From NCBI RefSeq assembly GCF_000967425.1, contig NZ_FO082820.1, forward strand, positions 3,669,501 to 3,733,500: DNA of 64,000 nucleotides, given 5' to 3'. Shown here in pieces: positions 37,077 through 46,347 of the stretch; position 1 is the first letter of the stretch; each line of letters begins with the position of its first letter. Under the pieces are notes generated by a model, which saw nothing but the letters and a program-made list of their open reading frames with translations, was not told the origin of the DNA and searched no databases. The translations under genes were made by a program, and so were the position numbers. This DNA comes from Pseudorhizobium banfieldiae (GTDB lineage Bacteria > Pseudomonadota > Alphaproteobacteria > Rhizobiales > Rhizobiaceae).

Positions 37077-37108
37077 GACGACCTCCTGTGTAAGTAAGTC
37101 GTTTGGCT

Positions 37109-37133
37109 AACAGACAGGATGGCTCAATGTTCC
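37109..37133 (-). promoter_or_regulatory. Candidate EcfG/RpoE2 promoter for the two small proteins
   Basis: Minus strand GGAAC (37133-37129), 17 bases, GTT (37111-37109), matching the alphaproteobacterial general stress consensus GGAAC-N17-GTT. The start codon is at 37076. A second, divergent copy is at 37142-37166. Confidence 0.65.
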
Positions 37134-37141
37134 GGCAAACG

Positions 37142-37166
37142 GGAACCGGCCCGCCAATCCTGCGTT
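37142..37166 (+). promoter_or_regulatory. Candidate EcfG/RpoE2 promoter for the alpha-glucosidase
   Basis: GGAAC (37142-37146), 17 bases, GTT (37164-37166, preceded by C, giving CGTT): full consensus. It excludes the TTG at 37165 as a start and favours ATG 37198. Confidence 0.7.
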
Positions 37167-37197
37167 GCGGATCGTGATGTCGATATCGGAGCCGCCC

Positions 37198-38883
37198 ATG
37201 AAAGAGCTTGTCAACAAGCCAAAGTCCCTCTCGATCATCGAGCGAAAATGGTGGCACGCGGCAACCGTTTACCAGATCTATCCGCGCAGCTTCTGCGACA
37301 GCAACGGCGATGGGATTGGCGACCTTCCCGGCATCATCGGTCGGCTGGACTATCTACAGTCCCTTGGCGTCACGGTTTTGTGGCTGTCGCCCATCTACAA
37401 GTCGCCGATGGACGACAACGGCTACGACATATCCGATTATCAGAACATCGCTGATGAATTCGGTACCCTCGCTGATTTCGACAAATTGGTCGCCGAGGCG
37501 CGCCAGCGCGGCATCGGGATCCTTCTGGATCTGGTGGTCAATCATACCTCCGACGAACACCCATGGTTCGTCGAGTCCCGCAGTTCGCGCGAAAGCCGCC
37601 TGCGCAATTTCTATATATGGCGGCCGCCGTCGGCCGATGGCGGGCCTCCCAGTGATCTGACCTCGTCCTTCGGAGGTTCAGCCTGGACGCTCGATCCCGG
37701 CACCGGCGAATATTACCTTCACCTGTTTTCGAAGCGGCAGCCGGACCTCAACTGGAAGAACCCGGAGGTCAGATCCGAAATCTACCGCATGATGAACTGG
37801 TGGCTTGATCGAGGTATTGCCGGTTTTCGGATGGACGTGATCGACCTGATCGGCAAGGAGGTCGATGCCGGCATCACCGCAGACGGCCCGCACCTCCATG
37901 ATTACCTGCAGGAAATGAACCGCGAGACATTCGGAGAGTGGGACGTTTTGACAGTCGGCGAGGCCTGGAGCGCGACGCCCGATTCCGCCCTGCTCTACTC
38001 AGGGCGGGACCGCAGGGAACTCTCCATGGTCTTCCAGTTCGAACACGTCACCCAGAGTTGGGACGAGACCCACGGCAAGTGGCGACCAAAGCCCGTCGAT
38101 CTGGTGAAGCTGAAGGCCGTCCTGGGCAAGTGGCAACATGCTTTGGCAGAAGACGGTTGGAACTCCCTGTTCTGGGGCAATCATGACCTGCCGCGCGCCG
38201 TGTCACGATATGGGGATGCCTCGGGATATCATGTTGAATCGGCCAAGATGCTGGCGACCGTGCTGCACCTGATGAAGGGCACGCCGTTCATCTATCAGGG
38301 GGAAGAGATCGGCATGACGAACGTCTCCTTCACGTCCCTCGACCAATACAAGGACATCGAAACCCTCAACATACACCGTCTGCACGTCGAGGCCGGCCTT
38401 TCGACAGAGGACTTCATCCGCGGTGCCAATGAGAGCGGCCGCGACAATGCGCGAACGCCCATGCAGTGGAGCGCCGATCCCCACGGCGGTTTCACGACCG
38501 GCTCCCCGTGGATTGAGGTTAATCCCAACTACGCGACGCTGAATGCAGCCAGCCAGGTATCCGACGATCGATCGATCTGGGCGCATTACCGGGAACTCGT
38601 TTCGCTTCGCAAGCAGCATCCCGTCATTGTCTATGGTCGCTATCAGGCTTGGCTGGATCACCATCCCGACGTCTTCGTTTACACGCGCGCGCTGGACGAA
38701 GAGGAACTGCTGGTGATCGCCAATTTCACCCCACGCACGATTACGATCGAACTTCCGGATGAACTCCATCGGCGCGGTCGCCCCTTGATCAGCAATTACT
38801 CCCCGGTGGAGGAGGTCGGGGAGACCCTCGGCCTCGCGCCTTACGAAGCTTTCGCGCTGCTCTCGTCCCGCCTCGCGCCCTAG
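37198..38883 (+). CDS. aglA: GH13 alpha-glucosidase (oligo-1,6-glucosidase / trehalose-type)
   Basis: 561 residues from ATG 37198 (CGGAG site upstream); ATG 37177 is possible. GH13 conserved regions are complete: WWHAATVYQIYPRSF, DLVVNHTSDEHPWF, GFRMDVIDLIGK (nucleophile Asp), TVGEAWSA (acid/base Glu) and WGNHDLPRAVSRYG. The calcium-site motif DSNGDGIGDLPGI is present. Specificity among alpha-1,6, sucrose, maltose or trehalose cannot be fixed by eye. The general stress promoter suggests use of a compatible solute or storage sugar. Confidence 0.92.
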   Translation: MKELVNKPKSLSIIERKWWHAATVYQIYPRSFCDSNGDGIGDLPGIIGRLDYLQSLGVTVLWLSPIYKSPMDDNGYDISDYQNIADEFGTLADFDKLVAEARQRGIGILLDLVVNHTSDEHPWFVESRSSRESRLRNFYIWRPPSADGGPPSDLTSSFGGSAWTLDPGTGEYYLHLFSKRQPDLNWKNPEVRSEIYRMMNWWLDRGIAGFRMDVIDLIGKEVDAGITADGPHLHDYLQEMNRETFGEWDVLTVGEAWSATPDSALLYSGRDRRELSMVFQFEHVTQSWDETHGKWRPKPVDLVKLKAVLGKWQHALAEDGWNSLFWGNHDLPRAVSRYGDASGYHVESAKMLATVLHLMKGTPFIYQGEEIGMTNVSFTSLDQYKDIETLNIHRLHVEAGLSTEDFIRGANESGRDNARTPMQWSADPHGGFTTGSPWIEVNPNYATLNAASQVSDDRSIWAHYRELVSLRKQHPVIVYGRYQAWLDHHPDVFVYTRALDEEELLVIANFTPRTITIELPDELHRRGRPLISNYSPVEEVGETLGLAPYEAFALLSSRLAP

Positions 38884-38990
38884 GTGCACCGGAGCGACCT
38901 CCGCGCGACGCGAGCCAGCATGGGCCGCACCCTGCCCCGTGCAGTTCGGGACGCTTTCGAGAGTGACAACTGGCCCAATTCTTCCTAAGT

Positions 38991-39076
38991 TGCGAACAGA
39001 CGGGGGCGTCCGCTGAAGCGGGCTGAGAAGCACCCTTTGAACCTGAACCAGATCATGCTGGCGGAGGGAGTCGCGG
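38991..39076 (+). ncRNA. TPP (THI-box) riboswitch
   Basis: The THI-box landmarks are in order: CTGAGA (pyrimidine-binding helix side), ACCCTTTGAACCTGA, then CAGATCATGCTGGCGGAGGGAGTC. The last part matches the conserved GAACCTGA...GATAATGCCAGCGNAGGGA core with minor changes. P1 pairs GAC (38999-39001) with GTC (39070-39072). It lies directly upstream of thiM. Downstream, TGCCTT (39090-39095) can pair with AAGGCA (39113-39118), which covers the ribosome site, so control is probably translational. Confidence 0.95.
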
Positions 39077-39124
39077 GTCGAGATACCGTTGCCTTACCTC
39101 GCTGGACGAAGAAAGGCATTTCTC

Positions 39125-39931
39125 TTGACCGAATTTCCTTCCAGTTGCGGAACATTGCTGGAGGCGCTGCGCGCAAAAAATCCTCTCGTCCAGTGCATCA
39201 CCAATGATGTCTCGATGAACATTGCCGCGAACGTCCTTCTCGCTGCCGGCGCGTCTCCGGCCATGGTCAGCGCCGAGGAGGAGGCTGCCGAGTTTGCCCG
39301 CGTTGCAGCGGCCGTCACGATCAATATCGGCACATTGTGGGCGGCTGACGTCCCAGGCATGAAAGGTGCCGCCGGCGCGGCAAAGGAGACAGGCAAGCCC
39401 TGGGTCCTCGATCCCGTGGCCCACTATGCCACGAGCTTTCGTCGCCAAGTTGTAGGCGAACTCCTTGAGCTCCAGCCGACCATCGTCCGGGGAAATGCTT
39501 CGGAAATCATGGCACTCGCTGGCCTTGAGAGCAGGGGACAAGGCGTCGACAGCCGTGACAGCAGCCTGGCGGCAGAAACGGCGGCCGTGGATCTTGCCCG
39601 ACGCTTCGCCTGCGTCTTTGCCGTCACCGGCGAGATCGATCTCGTCACGGATGGACGTCGCCGCGTTTGGATCGAGGGAGGCTCCACGCTCATGCCGAAG
39701 GTTACCGCGCTGGGCTGCGCATTGACCTGCCTTACCGGAGCCTTCGCCGCCGTCGCGCCGGGCCGGCCGCTGGAGGCGACCGTCGCCGCCATGACGTTGT
39801 TCGCCGTTTGTGGTGAGGATGCCAGCCACCGGGCCGAGGGCCCTGGCTCTTTCCCGCCCCTGTTCCTCGATGCGCTGGCGGCGATCGGCCCGCAGAGGCT
39901 GGAATCGGAAGCAAGGATACGAGCGGAATGA
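39125..39931 (+). CDS. thiM: Hydroxyethylthiazole kinase
   Basis: 268 residues from TTG 39125, 8 bases after AAAGG; TTG 39089 is an upstream alternative but lies right after the riboswitch. ThiM family: PLVQCITNDVSMNIAANVLLAAGASPAMV, NIGTLW, VLDPVAHYATSFRR, VRGNASEIMAL and the kinase motif VTALGCALTCLTGAF. It phosphorylates 4-methyl-5-hydroxyethylthiazole for thiamine salvage. First gene of thiMED. Confidence 0.95.
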   Translation: MTEFPSSCGTLLEALRAKNPLVQCITNDVSMNIAANVLLAAGASPAMVSAEEEAAEFARVAAAVTINIGTLWAADVPGMKGAAGAAKETGKPWVLDPVAHYATSFRRQVVGELLELQPTIVRGNASEIMALAGLESRGQGVDSRDSSLAAETAAVDLARRFACVFAVTGEIDLVTDGRRRVWIEGGSTLMPKVTALGCALTCLTGAFAAVAPGRPLEATVAAMTLFAVCGEDASHRAEGPGSFPPLFLDALAAIGPQRLESEARIRAE

Positions 39932-40563
39932 AGATTTTTGACCTGTCGCTTTATGTCGTCCTCGATCCCGATCTCTGCCGCTCGGTGGGCATGGTCGAGA
40001 CTGCGCGCCTTGCCACGGAAGGCGGCGCCACCATGATACAGCTTCGAGACAAGCGCGCCGACCGGACGAGCCTGATCGAGACAGGCAAGGCGCTCAAAGC
40101 TGCCCTGGCCGGATACGGAATAGCGCTGATCGTCAATGATGACGTAGAGGCCGCACTCGAGATCGGTGCAGACGGCGTGCATATCGGGCAGGAAGACATG
40201 TCGGCAGCTGCGGCGCGGCTTGCCATCGGCGATCAACTGATCCTTGGCCTTTCCGTCGAGACTGCGCAACTAGCGCACGAGGTGGATCCGAGTATCGTCG
40301 ACTATGTCGGCGTTGGGCCGGTCTTCGCCACCGGGACCAAGCCGGATCACAAGCGACCGATCGGCCTGGAGGGTCTCGGCCATATCATATCCGTCTCACC
40401 GGTTCCGGCAGTCGCGATCGGTGGACTGAAGATGGAGCATGCAGCTTCGGTCATGGCCGCTGGAGCCGCCGGCCTTGCGGTCGTCTCCGCCGTCTGCGGC
40501 ACGCCCGATCCACGCGGTGCCGCCCGTGCCCTGATGCAGGAAATAGTAAAGGCGCGGCCATGA
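39928..40563 (+). CDS. thiE: Thiamine-phosphate synthase
   Basis: 211 residues, overlapping thiM by 4 bases. TIM-barrel motifs ATMIQLRDKRADRTSLIETG, LIVNDDVEAALEIGADGVHIGQEDM and YVGVGPVFATGTKPDH, with a phosphate-binding VAIGGLKMEHAASVMAAGAAGLAVVSA. It joins HMP-PP and thiazole phosphate to thiamine phosphate. Middle gene of the salvage operon. Confidence 0.95.
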   Translation: MKIFDLSLYVVLDPDLCRSVGMVETARLATEGGATMIQLRDKRADRTSLIETGKALKAALAGYGIALIVNDDVEAALEIGADGVHIGQEDMSAAAARLAIGDQLILGLSVETAQLAHEVDPSIVDYVGVGPVFATGTKPDHKRPIGLEGLGHIISVSPVPAVAIGGLKMEHAASVMAAGAAGLAVVSAVCGTPDPRGAARALMQEIVKARP

Positions 40564-41357
40564 TTGCGAACATTCTCTCCATTGCCGGATCCGACCCGTC
40601 CGGGGGAGCAGGCATACAGGCCGATTTGAAGACCTTCGCGGCTCGCAGCACCTATGGAATGGCGGTCGTGACCGCCCTCACCGCGCAGAACACGAAAGGC
40701 GTCTACGGCGTCCAGGTCATTCCAGCCGGCTTCGTTGCTGATCAGATCCGGGCAGTTTTCGACGACGTCCGCGTCGATGCCGTTAAGATCGGCATGATCG
40801 CAAATGCGGAAATCGCCGAGACCGTGGCCGACATCCTGTCCCGGCAGCCCGGTGTGCCGATCGTGCTTGACCCAGTGATGATTGCCAAAGGCGGCGCCTC
40901 GCTTCTCGCAGAACAGGCGGTCTCAGCGCTTCGGGATCGCCTCCTGCCGCTTGCCACGTTGCTGACGCCGAATCTCCCCGAAGCAGCCGCCCTTCTGGGA
41001 GAGCCAGAGGCGCGGGATCGCCAAACGATGGCTGAACAGGCGGAAGCGCTCAGAGCCCTCGGTGCCCGCGCCGTGCTAGTCAAGGGGGGCCATCTTCCGG
41101 AGGATGAAAGTCCCGACGTCCTTGCCGATCCCGCCGGCCTGACATGGCTTGAAGGGCGGCGGTTCCAGACGTCCAATACCCATGGGACAGGATGTACGCT
41201 ATCCAGCGCGATTGCTGCCGAACTAGGCAAGGGTAATGATGTCGTGGCCGCCGTCCGAACGGCCAAGCTGTACCTCGCATTAGCGATCCATCGTTCCGGG
41301 GAACTCGATGTGGGGTCCGGTCATGGACCCGTGCACCATCTCCATGCCACCAGCTGA
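40560..41357 (+). CDS. thiD: Hydroxymethylpyrimidine / phosphomethylpyrimidine kinase
   Basis: 265 residues, overlapping thiE by 4 bases. ThiD signatures: AGSDPSGGAGIQADLKTF, VVTALTAQNT, LDPVMIAKGGASLL, LTPNLPEAAALLG and SNTHGTGCTLSSAIAAELGKG. It makes HMP-PP from HMP. thiMED without thiC is the salvage operon known from rhizobia. Confidence 0.96.
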   Translation: MIANILSIAGSDPSGGAGIQADLKTFAARSTYGMAVVTALTAQNTKGVYGVQVIPAGFVADQIRAVFDDVRVDAVKIGMIANAEIAETVADILSRQPGVPIVLDPVMIAKGGASLLAEQAVSALRDRLLPLATLLTPNLPEAAALLGEPEARDRQTMAEQAEALRALGARAVLVKGGHLPEDESPDVLADPAGLTWLEGRRFQTSNTHGTGCTLSSAIAAELGKGNDVVAAVRTAKLYLALAIHRSGELDVGSGHGPVHHLHATS

Positions 41358-41414
41358 AGGCGCAGTCGGACGAAGCCTCGGCATCAATTTCTTTGGCAGC
41401 GTGACAATAGCCGT

Positions 41415-42908
41415 CTAGCTCTTGTGCATTGTCCCCGTCGCCTGGGCATGGATGTGCCAGGACAGCGCCTCTTCCAGGAGATGTGGCGTGTGGCCGCCGC
41501 GCGCGCAGGCGCGTTCGAAATAGCTCATCAGGGCGTCCCGGAAACTGGGGTGAACGCAGTTCCGGAGGATTTCCCTTGCCCGCTCCCGTGGCGCCAGCTC
41601 GCGAAGGTCGGCGAGCCCATTCTCCGTGACGATGATGTCGACGTCATGCTCGGTATGATCGACATGCGGAACCATGGGGACGATCGACGACAGCTTACCG
41701 TCCTTGGCGAGCGACTTTGTGACGAAGATCGACAGGAAGGCATTCCGCGCGAAGTCTCCGGATCCGCCGATGCCATTCATCATGTGCGTGCCGTTGACAT
41801 GCGTCGAGTTGACATTGCCGTATATGTCGAGCTCCAGCGCCGTATTGATGCCGATCACTCCCAGCCGGCGGATGACTTCAGGATGGTTGCTGATCTCCTG
41901 CGGCCGGAGCACCAGGTGCTCCTTGTACTTGTGGAAGTCGGCAAAGACCCGCTCCGCGCAGGCAGTCGAAAGGGTGATGGAGGATCCGGAGGCGAAGGCG
42001 AGCTTGCCCGCATCGAAAAGATCGAAAGTGCTGTCCTGCAGCACTTCACTGTACATGCGCAGATGATGAAACGGGCCATCGGCGAGACCGGTCAGAACGG
42101 AGTTGGCGATTGTGCCGATTCCTGCCTGCAGTGGTTGGAGGGTCAGGTCCAGTCTGCCTTTTTCGACCTCGTCCTCGAAGAAACGAATGAGGTGCGAGGC
42201 GATCGCGCTGGTATCGGCATCCTGCGGCTCTATGGTTGACGCGCTGTCCTTTTCGTCAGTGACTACGATCGCGGCGATCTTGTCGGGATCAATCGGCACG
42301 AATGGGAACCCAACGCGACTGTCGCAGGTTACGACCGGGATCGGCACACGGGTTGGTCGCTTGCCGGGGAAGTAGATGTCGTGCAGGCCCTCCAGTTCGG
42401 CTGGCTGGCTGAGATTGATCTCGACGATGATCTTCTTGGCAAGGACCGCAAAGCTCGCGGAGTTGCCGACCGAGGTCGAAGGAACGATGTTTCCCTCTTC
42501 GGTGATGGCAGCAGCCTCGACGATGGCATAATCGATTGGACCAAGCTGGTTGGAGCGCAGGTGCTCCACCGTTTCCGAGAGATGCTGATCGATGAACATC
42601 ACTTCGCCGCGGTTGATGGCGGTGCGCAGGGTTCGGTCCGCCTGGAAGGGCATGCGGCGGGCAAGCACCTTTGCCTCAGTCAGCATCCGGTCGACATCGT
42701 GGCCAAGGGACGCGCCGGTGATCAGCGTAATCTTGAAGGGTTCTGTGCGGGCGCGCGCTGCCATGGCGATGGGAACTGCCTTGGCGTCGCCGGCGCGGGT
42801 GAACCCGCTCATGCCGATGATCATCCCGTCCTTGATCAGGGCTGCCGCCTCCTCCGCCGAAACGATCTTGTCAAGGAGCGCGGGGCGACGGATACGGTCG
42901 GCAATCAT
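41415..42908 (-). CDS. Acetyl-CoA hydrolase / succinyl-CoA:acetate CoA-transferase
   Basis: 497 residues from ATG 42908. Class I CoA-transferase of the Cat1/AarC/ACH1 type: DGMIIGMSGFTRAGDAKAVP, PIDYAIVEAAAITEEGNIVPSTSVGNS, the C-terminal MNGIGGSGDFARNAF loop and IVTENGLADLRELAPRERA. It could transfer CoA between succinyl-CoA and acetate or propionate, or hydrolyse acetyl-CoA. No operon partner; flanked by genes on both sides of other function. Confidence 0.92.
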   Translation of the reverse strand: MIADRIRRPALLDKIVSAEEAAALIKDGMIIGMSGFTRAGDAKAVPIAMAARARTEPFKITLITGASLGHDVDRMLTEAKVLARRMPFQADRTLRTAINRGEVMFIDQHLSETVEHLRSNQLGPIDYAIVEAAAITEEGNIVPSTSVGNSASFAVLAKKIIVEINLSQPAELEGLHDIYFPGKRPTRVPIPVVTCDSRVGFPFVPIDPDKIAAIVVTDEKDSASTIEPQDADTSAIASHLIRFFEDEVEKGRLDLTLQPLQAGIGTIANSVLTGLADGPFHHLRMYSEVLQDSTFDLFDAGKLAFASGSSITLSTACAERVFADFHKYKEHLVLRPQEISNHPEVIRRLGVIGINTALELDIYGNVNSTHVNGTHMMNGIGGSGDFARNAFLSIFVTKSLAKDGKLSSIVPMVPHVDHTEHDVDIIVTENGLADLRELAPRERAREILRNCVHPSFRDALMSYFERACARGGHTPHLLEEALSWHIHAQATGTMHKS

Positions 42909-43129
42909 CTTCTCATCCTTCGATGCATCCGGCCATTTATCGAGGGCCGGGCAGCCGTGTCAAAGGCAGGCGACGACCGCCTGTCCAGGCGGCGCACCTT
43001 AGTGCCGGGAGATCCTCTGGCATTGACAAGTATCAAAGACCTGCAGCTGATCCTCCGGAGCCACCGAGGGCGCCGGCAAAGCGCGGCGTCCCGAGGCCCC
43101 GGAAGGTCAGGCCATCCTGACAACAACAG

Positions 43130-45400
43130 TCACGGCAGGATTCGAACAGGCACAGCCTTCGCCGCCGGTGTCTGCGAAAACTTCTCGTGATGCGAAAGCG
43201 GGATCAGCGGGTTGAGTTCGGGATAGTAGCCGGCAACGCAGCCGTCCGGCAGCTGGAAGGGCAGCACCTTCAGCCCGCCCACCTTGCGTTCCTGGCCATC
43301 GTCGACATCGGTTTGCAATTCGACGACCTGACCCTCCTGAAGACCGAGCTTTTCCATCTCCTTCGGATTGATCAGGAGGACATCGCGTGTCCCTTCGATC
43401 CCCCTCAGACGATCGCTGTAGCCGTAGATCGTCGTGTTGAACTGGTCGTTGCTGCGCAGCGTCATGAGGCGATAGCGCCCTTCGCGATCTTCGAAGCCCG
43501 CAGCCGAAAGGGCTTCGGGCACGGTGAATTCCGCTTTGCCGCTCTTCGTCTTCCAGATCCTTTCGCGTGCGCTATTGCCGCGATAGAAGCCGCCCGGCGT
43601 GAACAGGCGCTTGTTGAAGTCGTGGAACTTGTCCGGATAAGTCTCCTCAATCAGGTCGCGGACCTTGCCATAGTCGCCCGTCCATTCGTCCCACTTTACC
43701 TTCGGGTTGGGCGGAAGCGTGGCTTTCGCCATGCCGGCGACGATTGCGAGCTCCGACAACAGGTGCTCGCTGGCGGGCTTGTGCTTGCCGACGGAGCCGT
43801 GGATGCAGCTCAGGCTGTCTTCCATTGAAACTGTCTGTGGTCCGCCCTCCTGCATGTCCTCCTCGCTGCGTCCGAGGCAGGGAAGGAGGTAGGCCACTTC
43901 GCCGTTGATCAGGTGGCTGCGGTTGAGCTTGGTGGCGATCTGCACCGTCAGGCGCATCTTCGTCCAGGCTGTTTCCATGACATCGTGATCGGGGATCGCT
44001 CGTACGAAGTTTCCGCCGAGACTGACGAAACCGCGAATGCTGCCATCCAGGATCCCCTCGCAGGCCTCGACCGTATTGACGCCTTTCTCTTTCGGCGGGT
44101 CGAAGCCGAACATGGACGACAGCTTGTCGAGGGGGACCAGCTTCGGCTTTTCCGAGATGCCGACGGTGCGCTGTCCCTGCACGTTGGAATGACCGCGGAC
44201 GGGGGAGATGCCAGTACCATCTCGACCTATATTGCCCTTGAGTAGGAGCATGTTGACGAGCATGGCGATGCTTTCGAAGCCGCCGACCTGTTGCGTCAGC
44301 CCCATCCCGTAGATGCCGATCACCTTCTCCGCATCCACGTAAACCTGTCCGGCGGCCTCCAGGGCTGCCCGATCAAGCCCGGACTCCCGCTCGATCTCTT
44401 CCCAGCTGGTGGCGCGAACCTTCTCTTCAAACGCGTCGAAACTGTTGGTGTGCTGCTCGACGAAATCGCGATCGATCACCTTACGGCCCTGCTGCCTGGC
44501 CTCATCCTCCTTGGCAAAGACATGCTTGCACATGCCCATGATTGCCGCGATGTCGCCGCCTGTCTTGACCTGGTGATACTGGCAGGAGATCTGCGTTTCC
44601 TTGCCGGTCAGCATCTCCGTCGGGCTCTGCGGATTGATCATCGTCTCCAGCCCTTTTTCGCGGACCGGATTGAAGGTGACGATCTTGCAGCCGCGCTTGA
44701 CCGCCTCCTGCAGGGGATGGAGAAAGCGCGGGCTGTTGGAGCCGGTGTTCTGGCCGAAGAAGAAGATCGCGTCGCAGGTAGAAAAGTCCTGGAAGACAGC
44801 CGTGCCGACAGACGCGCCGATGACCTTCTTAAGGCCGACGGAGGTTGTCTCGTGGCACATGTTGGAGCTGTCCGGCAGATTGTTGTTGCCGTAAAGCCGG
44901 GCAAAGAGCGCGTAGAGATAAGAAGTCTCCAGACTTGCCCGACCGGATGTGTAGAAGACCACCGATTTGGGATCGAGCGCCTTCAGCTCCTGGCCGATCG
45001 CCGAAAAGGCTTCTTCCCACGAACAGGGGACATAGTGGTCGCTATTGCGGTCATAGCGCATCGGATGCGTTAGGCGCCCTTCCTGTTCGAGGTCGTGATC
45101 CTTCCAGCCGCGCAGTTCGGTGACCGTATGCTTGGCGAAGAAATCCGGGGTGCAACGGCGCGTCGTCAGCTCCCACAGGGTGGCCTTCGCACCATTCTCG
45201 CAAAACTCGAGCGGATGATGATCGGCCGGCTTCGTCCAGGCGCAGGAGACGCACATGAAGCCTCCTGGTTTGTTCTGGCGACGCAGCGTATCGGCAACCG
45301 CCGGCGAGTTCAGCTCCTTGGCGAAGATGCGCGCGATCCCTCGCACCGAACCCCAGCCTCCAGCCGGGCCATCATAGTGTACGGTCTCGTTCTTCGACAT
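43130..45400 (-). CDS. YdeP/FdhF-like molybdopterin oxidoreductase
   Basis: 756 residues from ATG 45400 (MSKNETVHYDGPAGGWG); the open frame to 45577 has no homology. FdhF/YdeP family: an iron-sulfur region at FMCVSCAWTKPADHHPLEFCENG, CSWEEAFSAIGQEL, SNMCHETTSVGL, GQNTGSNSPR and the C-terminal molybdopterin-dinucleotide binding domain (LMTLRSNDQFNTTIYGYSDRL). It lacks a twin-arginine signal, so it is cytoplasmic. E. coli YdeP is linked to acid resistance. An EcfG-like promoter lies 60-90 bases upstream. No fdhD or cofactor gene is adjacent. Confidence 0.92.
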   Translation of the reverse strand: MSKNETVHYDGPAGGWGSVRGIARIFAKELNSPAVADTLRRQNKPGGFMCVSCAWTKPADHHPLEFCENGAKATLWELTTRRCTPDFFAKHTVTELRGWKDHDLEQEGRLTHPMRYDRNSDHYVPCSWEEAFSAIGQELKALDPKSVVFYTSGRASLETSYLYALFARLYGNNNLPDSSNMCHETTSVGLKKVIGASVGTAVFQDFSTCDAIFFFGQNTGSNSPRFLHPLQEAVKRGCKIVTFNPVREKGLETMINPQSPTEMLTGKETQISCQYHQVKTGGDIAAIMGMCKHVFAKEDEARQQGRKVIDRDFVEQHTNSFDAFEEKVRATSWEEIERESGLDRAALEAAGQVYVDAEKVIGIYGMGLTQQVGGFESIAMLVNMLLLKGNIGRDGTGISPVRGHSNVQGQRTVGISEKPKLVPLDKLSSMFGFDPPKEKGVNTVEACEGILDGSIRGFVSLGGNFVRAIPDHDVMETAWTKMRLTVQIATKLNRSHLINGEVAYLLPCLGRSEEDMQEGGPQTVSMEDSLSCIHGSVGKHKPASEHLLSELAIVAGMAKATLPPNPKVKWDEWTGDYGKVRDLIEETYPDKFHDFNKRLFTPGGFYRGNSARERIWKTKSGKAEFTVPEALSAAGFEDREGRYRLMTLRSNDQFNTTIYGYSDRLRGIEGTRDVLLINPKEMEKLGLQEGQVVELQTDVDDGQERKVGGLKVLPFQLPDGCVAGYYPELNPLIPLSHHEKFSQTPAAKAVPVRILP

Positions 45401-45468
45401 TGGCGTCCCCAGGTGAACAGATGGAACAGAATCCACCCCGCCGACCAGTGTCGACAGGCTGAGGGGGC

Positions 45469-45493
45469 AACCCGAAGAAGAGCCCAAGGTTCC
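45469..45493 (-). promoter_or_regulatory. Candidate EcfG/RpoE2 promoter for the YdeP-like gene
   Basis: Minus strand GGAAC (45493-45489), 17 bases, GTT (45471-45469). Exact match to GGAAC-N17-GTT, about 69 bases before the start codon. Confidence 0.55.
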
Positions 45494-45602
45494 GCATGTC
45501 AGCGGACTGGCGCCGGAGATGCAGGTCAGACATTCGTGATCAACGGATCTGGAAGAAAGGGTGCTCGCTCGGAGCAAGGCGGTTCATGGTCCGGCGGCAA
45601 GT

Positions 45603-45619
45603 CGAGGAGATAATCCTCG
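45603..45619 (-). terminator. Small hairpin after livF
   Basis: CGAGGA (45603-45608) and TCCTCG (45614-45619) form a 6-bp stem with a 5-base loop just past the livF stop. Weak candidate without a T-run. Confidence 0.4.
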
Positions 45620-45624
45620 CGCTG

Positions 45625-46347
45625 TCACGCCGGCGTCGCTGCCCGCCCTACGCCCAGGTGCTGCGCCATGACCTCATCATTGTCGAGCAGTTCGGCGCTC
45701 GTTCCGGAATAGACCACCACGCCACGGTCCAGGATGATGGCGTCATCGGTCAGGGGCAGGATCTTGCGTGCCTTCTGTTCGATGATGATGGCCGACATCC
45801 CTTCTCCCTCGACGATCTGGCGAAGTGCGGCAAGAAGCTCGTCGACGATGATCGGGGCAAGTCCTTCGAGAGGCTCGTCCAGCAGGAGAAGCCGGGGATT
45901 GACCATGAGCGCGCGGGCCACGGCGAGCATCTGCTGCTCACCCCCGGACAGCTGGCTGCCGAGGTTACGGCGCCTCTCTTCTAGGCGGGGAAACATGGAA
46001 AAGACGCGCGGCAGCGTCCAGGGGCCGGACCGCGCGATGGCGGTCAGGTTCTCTTCCACCGTAAGCGATTTGAAGATGTTGCGCTCCTGCGGCACCCAGC
46101 CGATTCCTGCCGCCACGCGGCGATCGGCGCGAAGACGGGTGATGTCGCGCTCCAACAGCTTGATGCTACCCGAGTGGTGGGTGGTCAGACCGGCGATGGT
46201 GTCCACTAGGGTCGTCTTTCCGGTACCGTTCCTGCCGAGCAAGGCCAGCGTCCGGCCTTCGTCCATCGTTAGACTGATCCCGGCCAGGACGCTCGCTTCG
46301 CCGTAGCCGGCGACGAGGCGATCGATGACAAGCAGCGGCCGGTTCAT
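45625..46347 (-). CDS. livF: Branched-chain-type ABC transporter ATPase LivF
   Basis: 240 residues. ABC ATPase: Walker A GRNGTGKTTL, signature LSGGEQQMLAVARALM, Walker B LLLLDEPLEGLAP. The LivF hallmarks include RNIFKSLTVEENL. Last gene of the liv operon; overlaps livG by 4 bases. The substrate is not necessarily an amino acid; see the shared operator with the malonate genes. Confidence 0.93.
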   Translation of the reverse strand: MNRPLLVIDRLVAGYGEASVLAGISLTMDEGRTLALLGRNGTGKTTLVDTIAGLTTHHSGSIKLLERDITRLRADRRVAAGIGWVPQERNIFKSLTVEENLTAIARSGPWTLPRVFSMFPRLEERRRNLGSQLSGGEQQMLAVARALMVNPRLLLLDEPLEGLAPIIVDELLAALRQIVEGEGMSAIIIEQKARKILPLTDDAIILDRGVVVYSGTSAELLDNDEVMAQHLGVGRAATPA

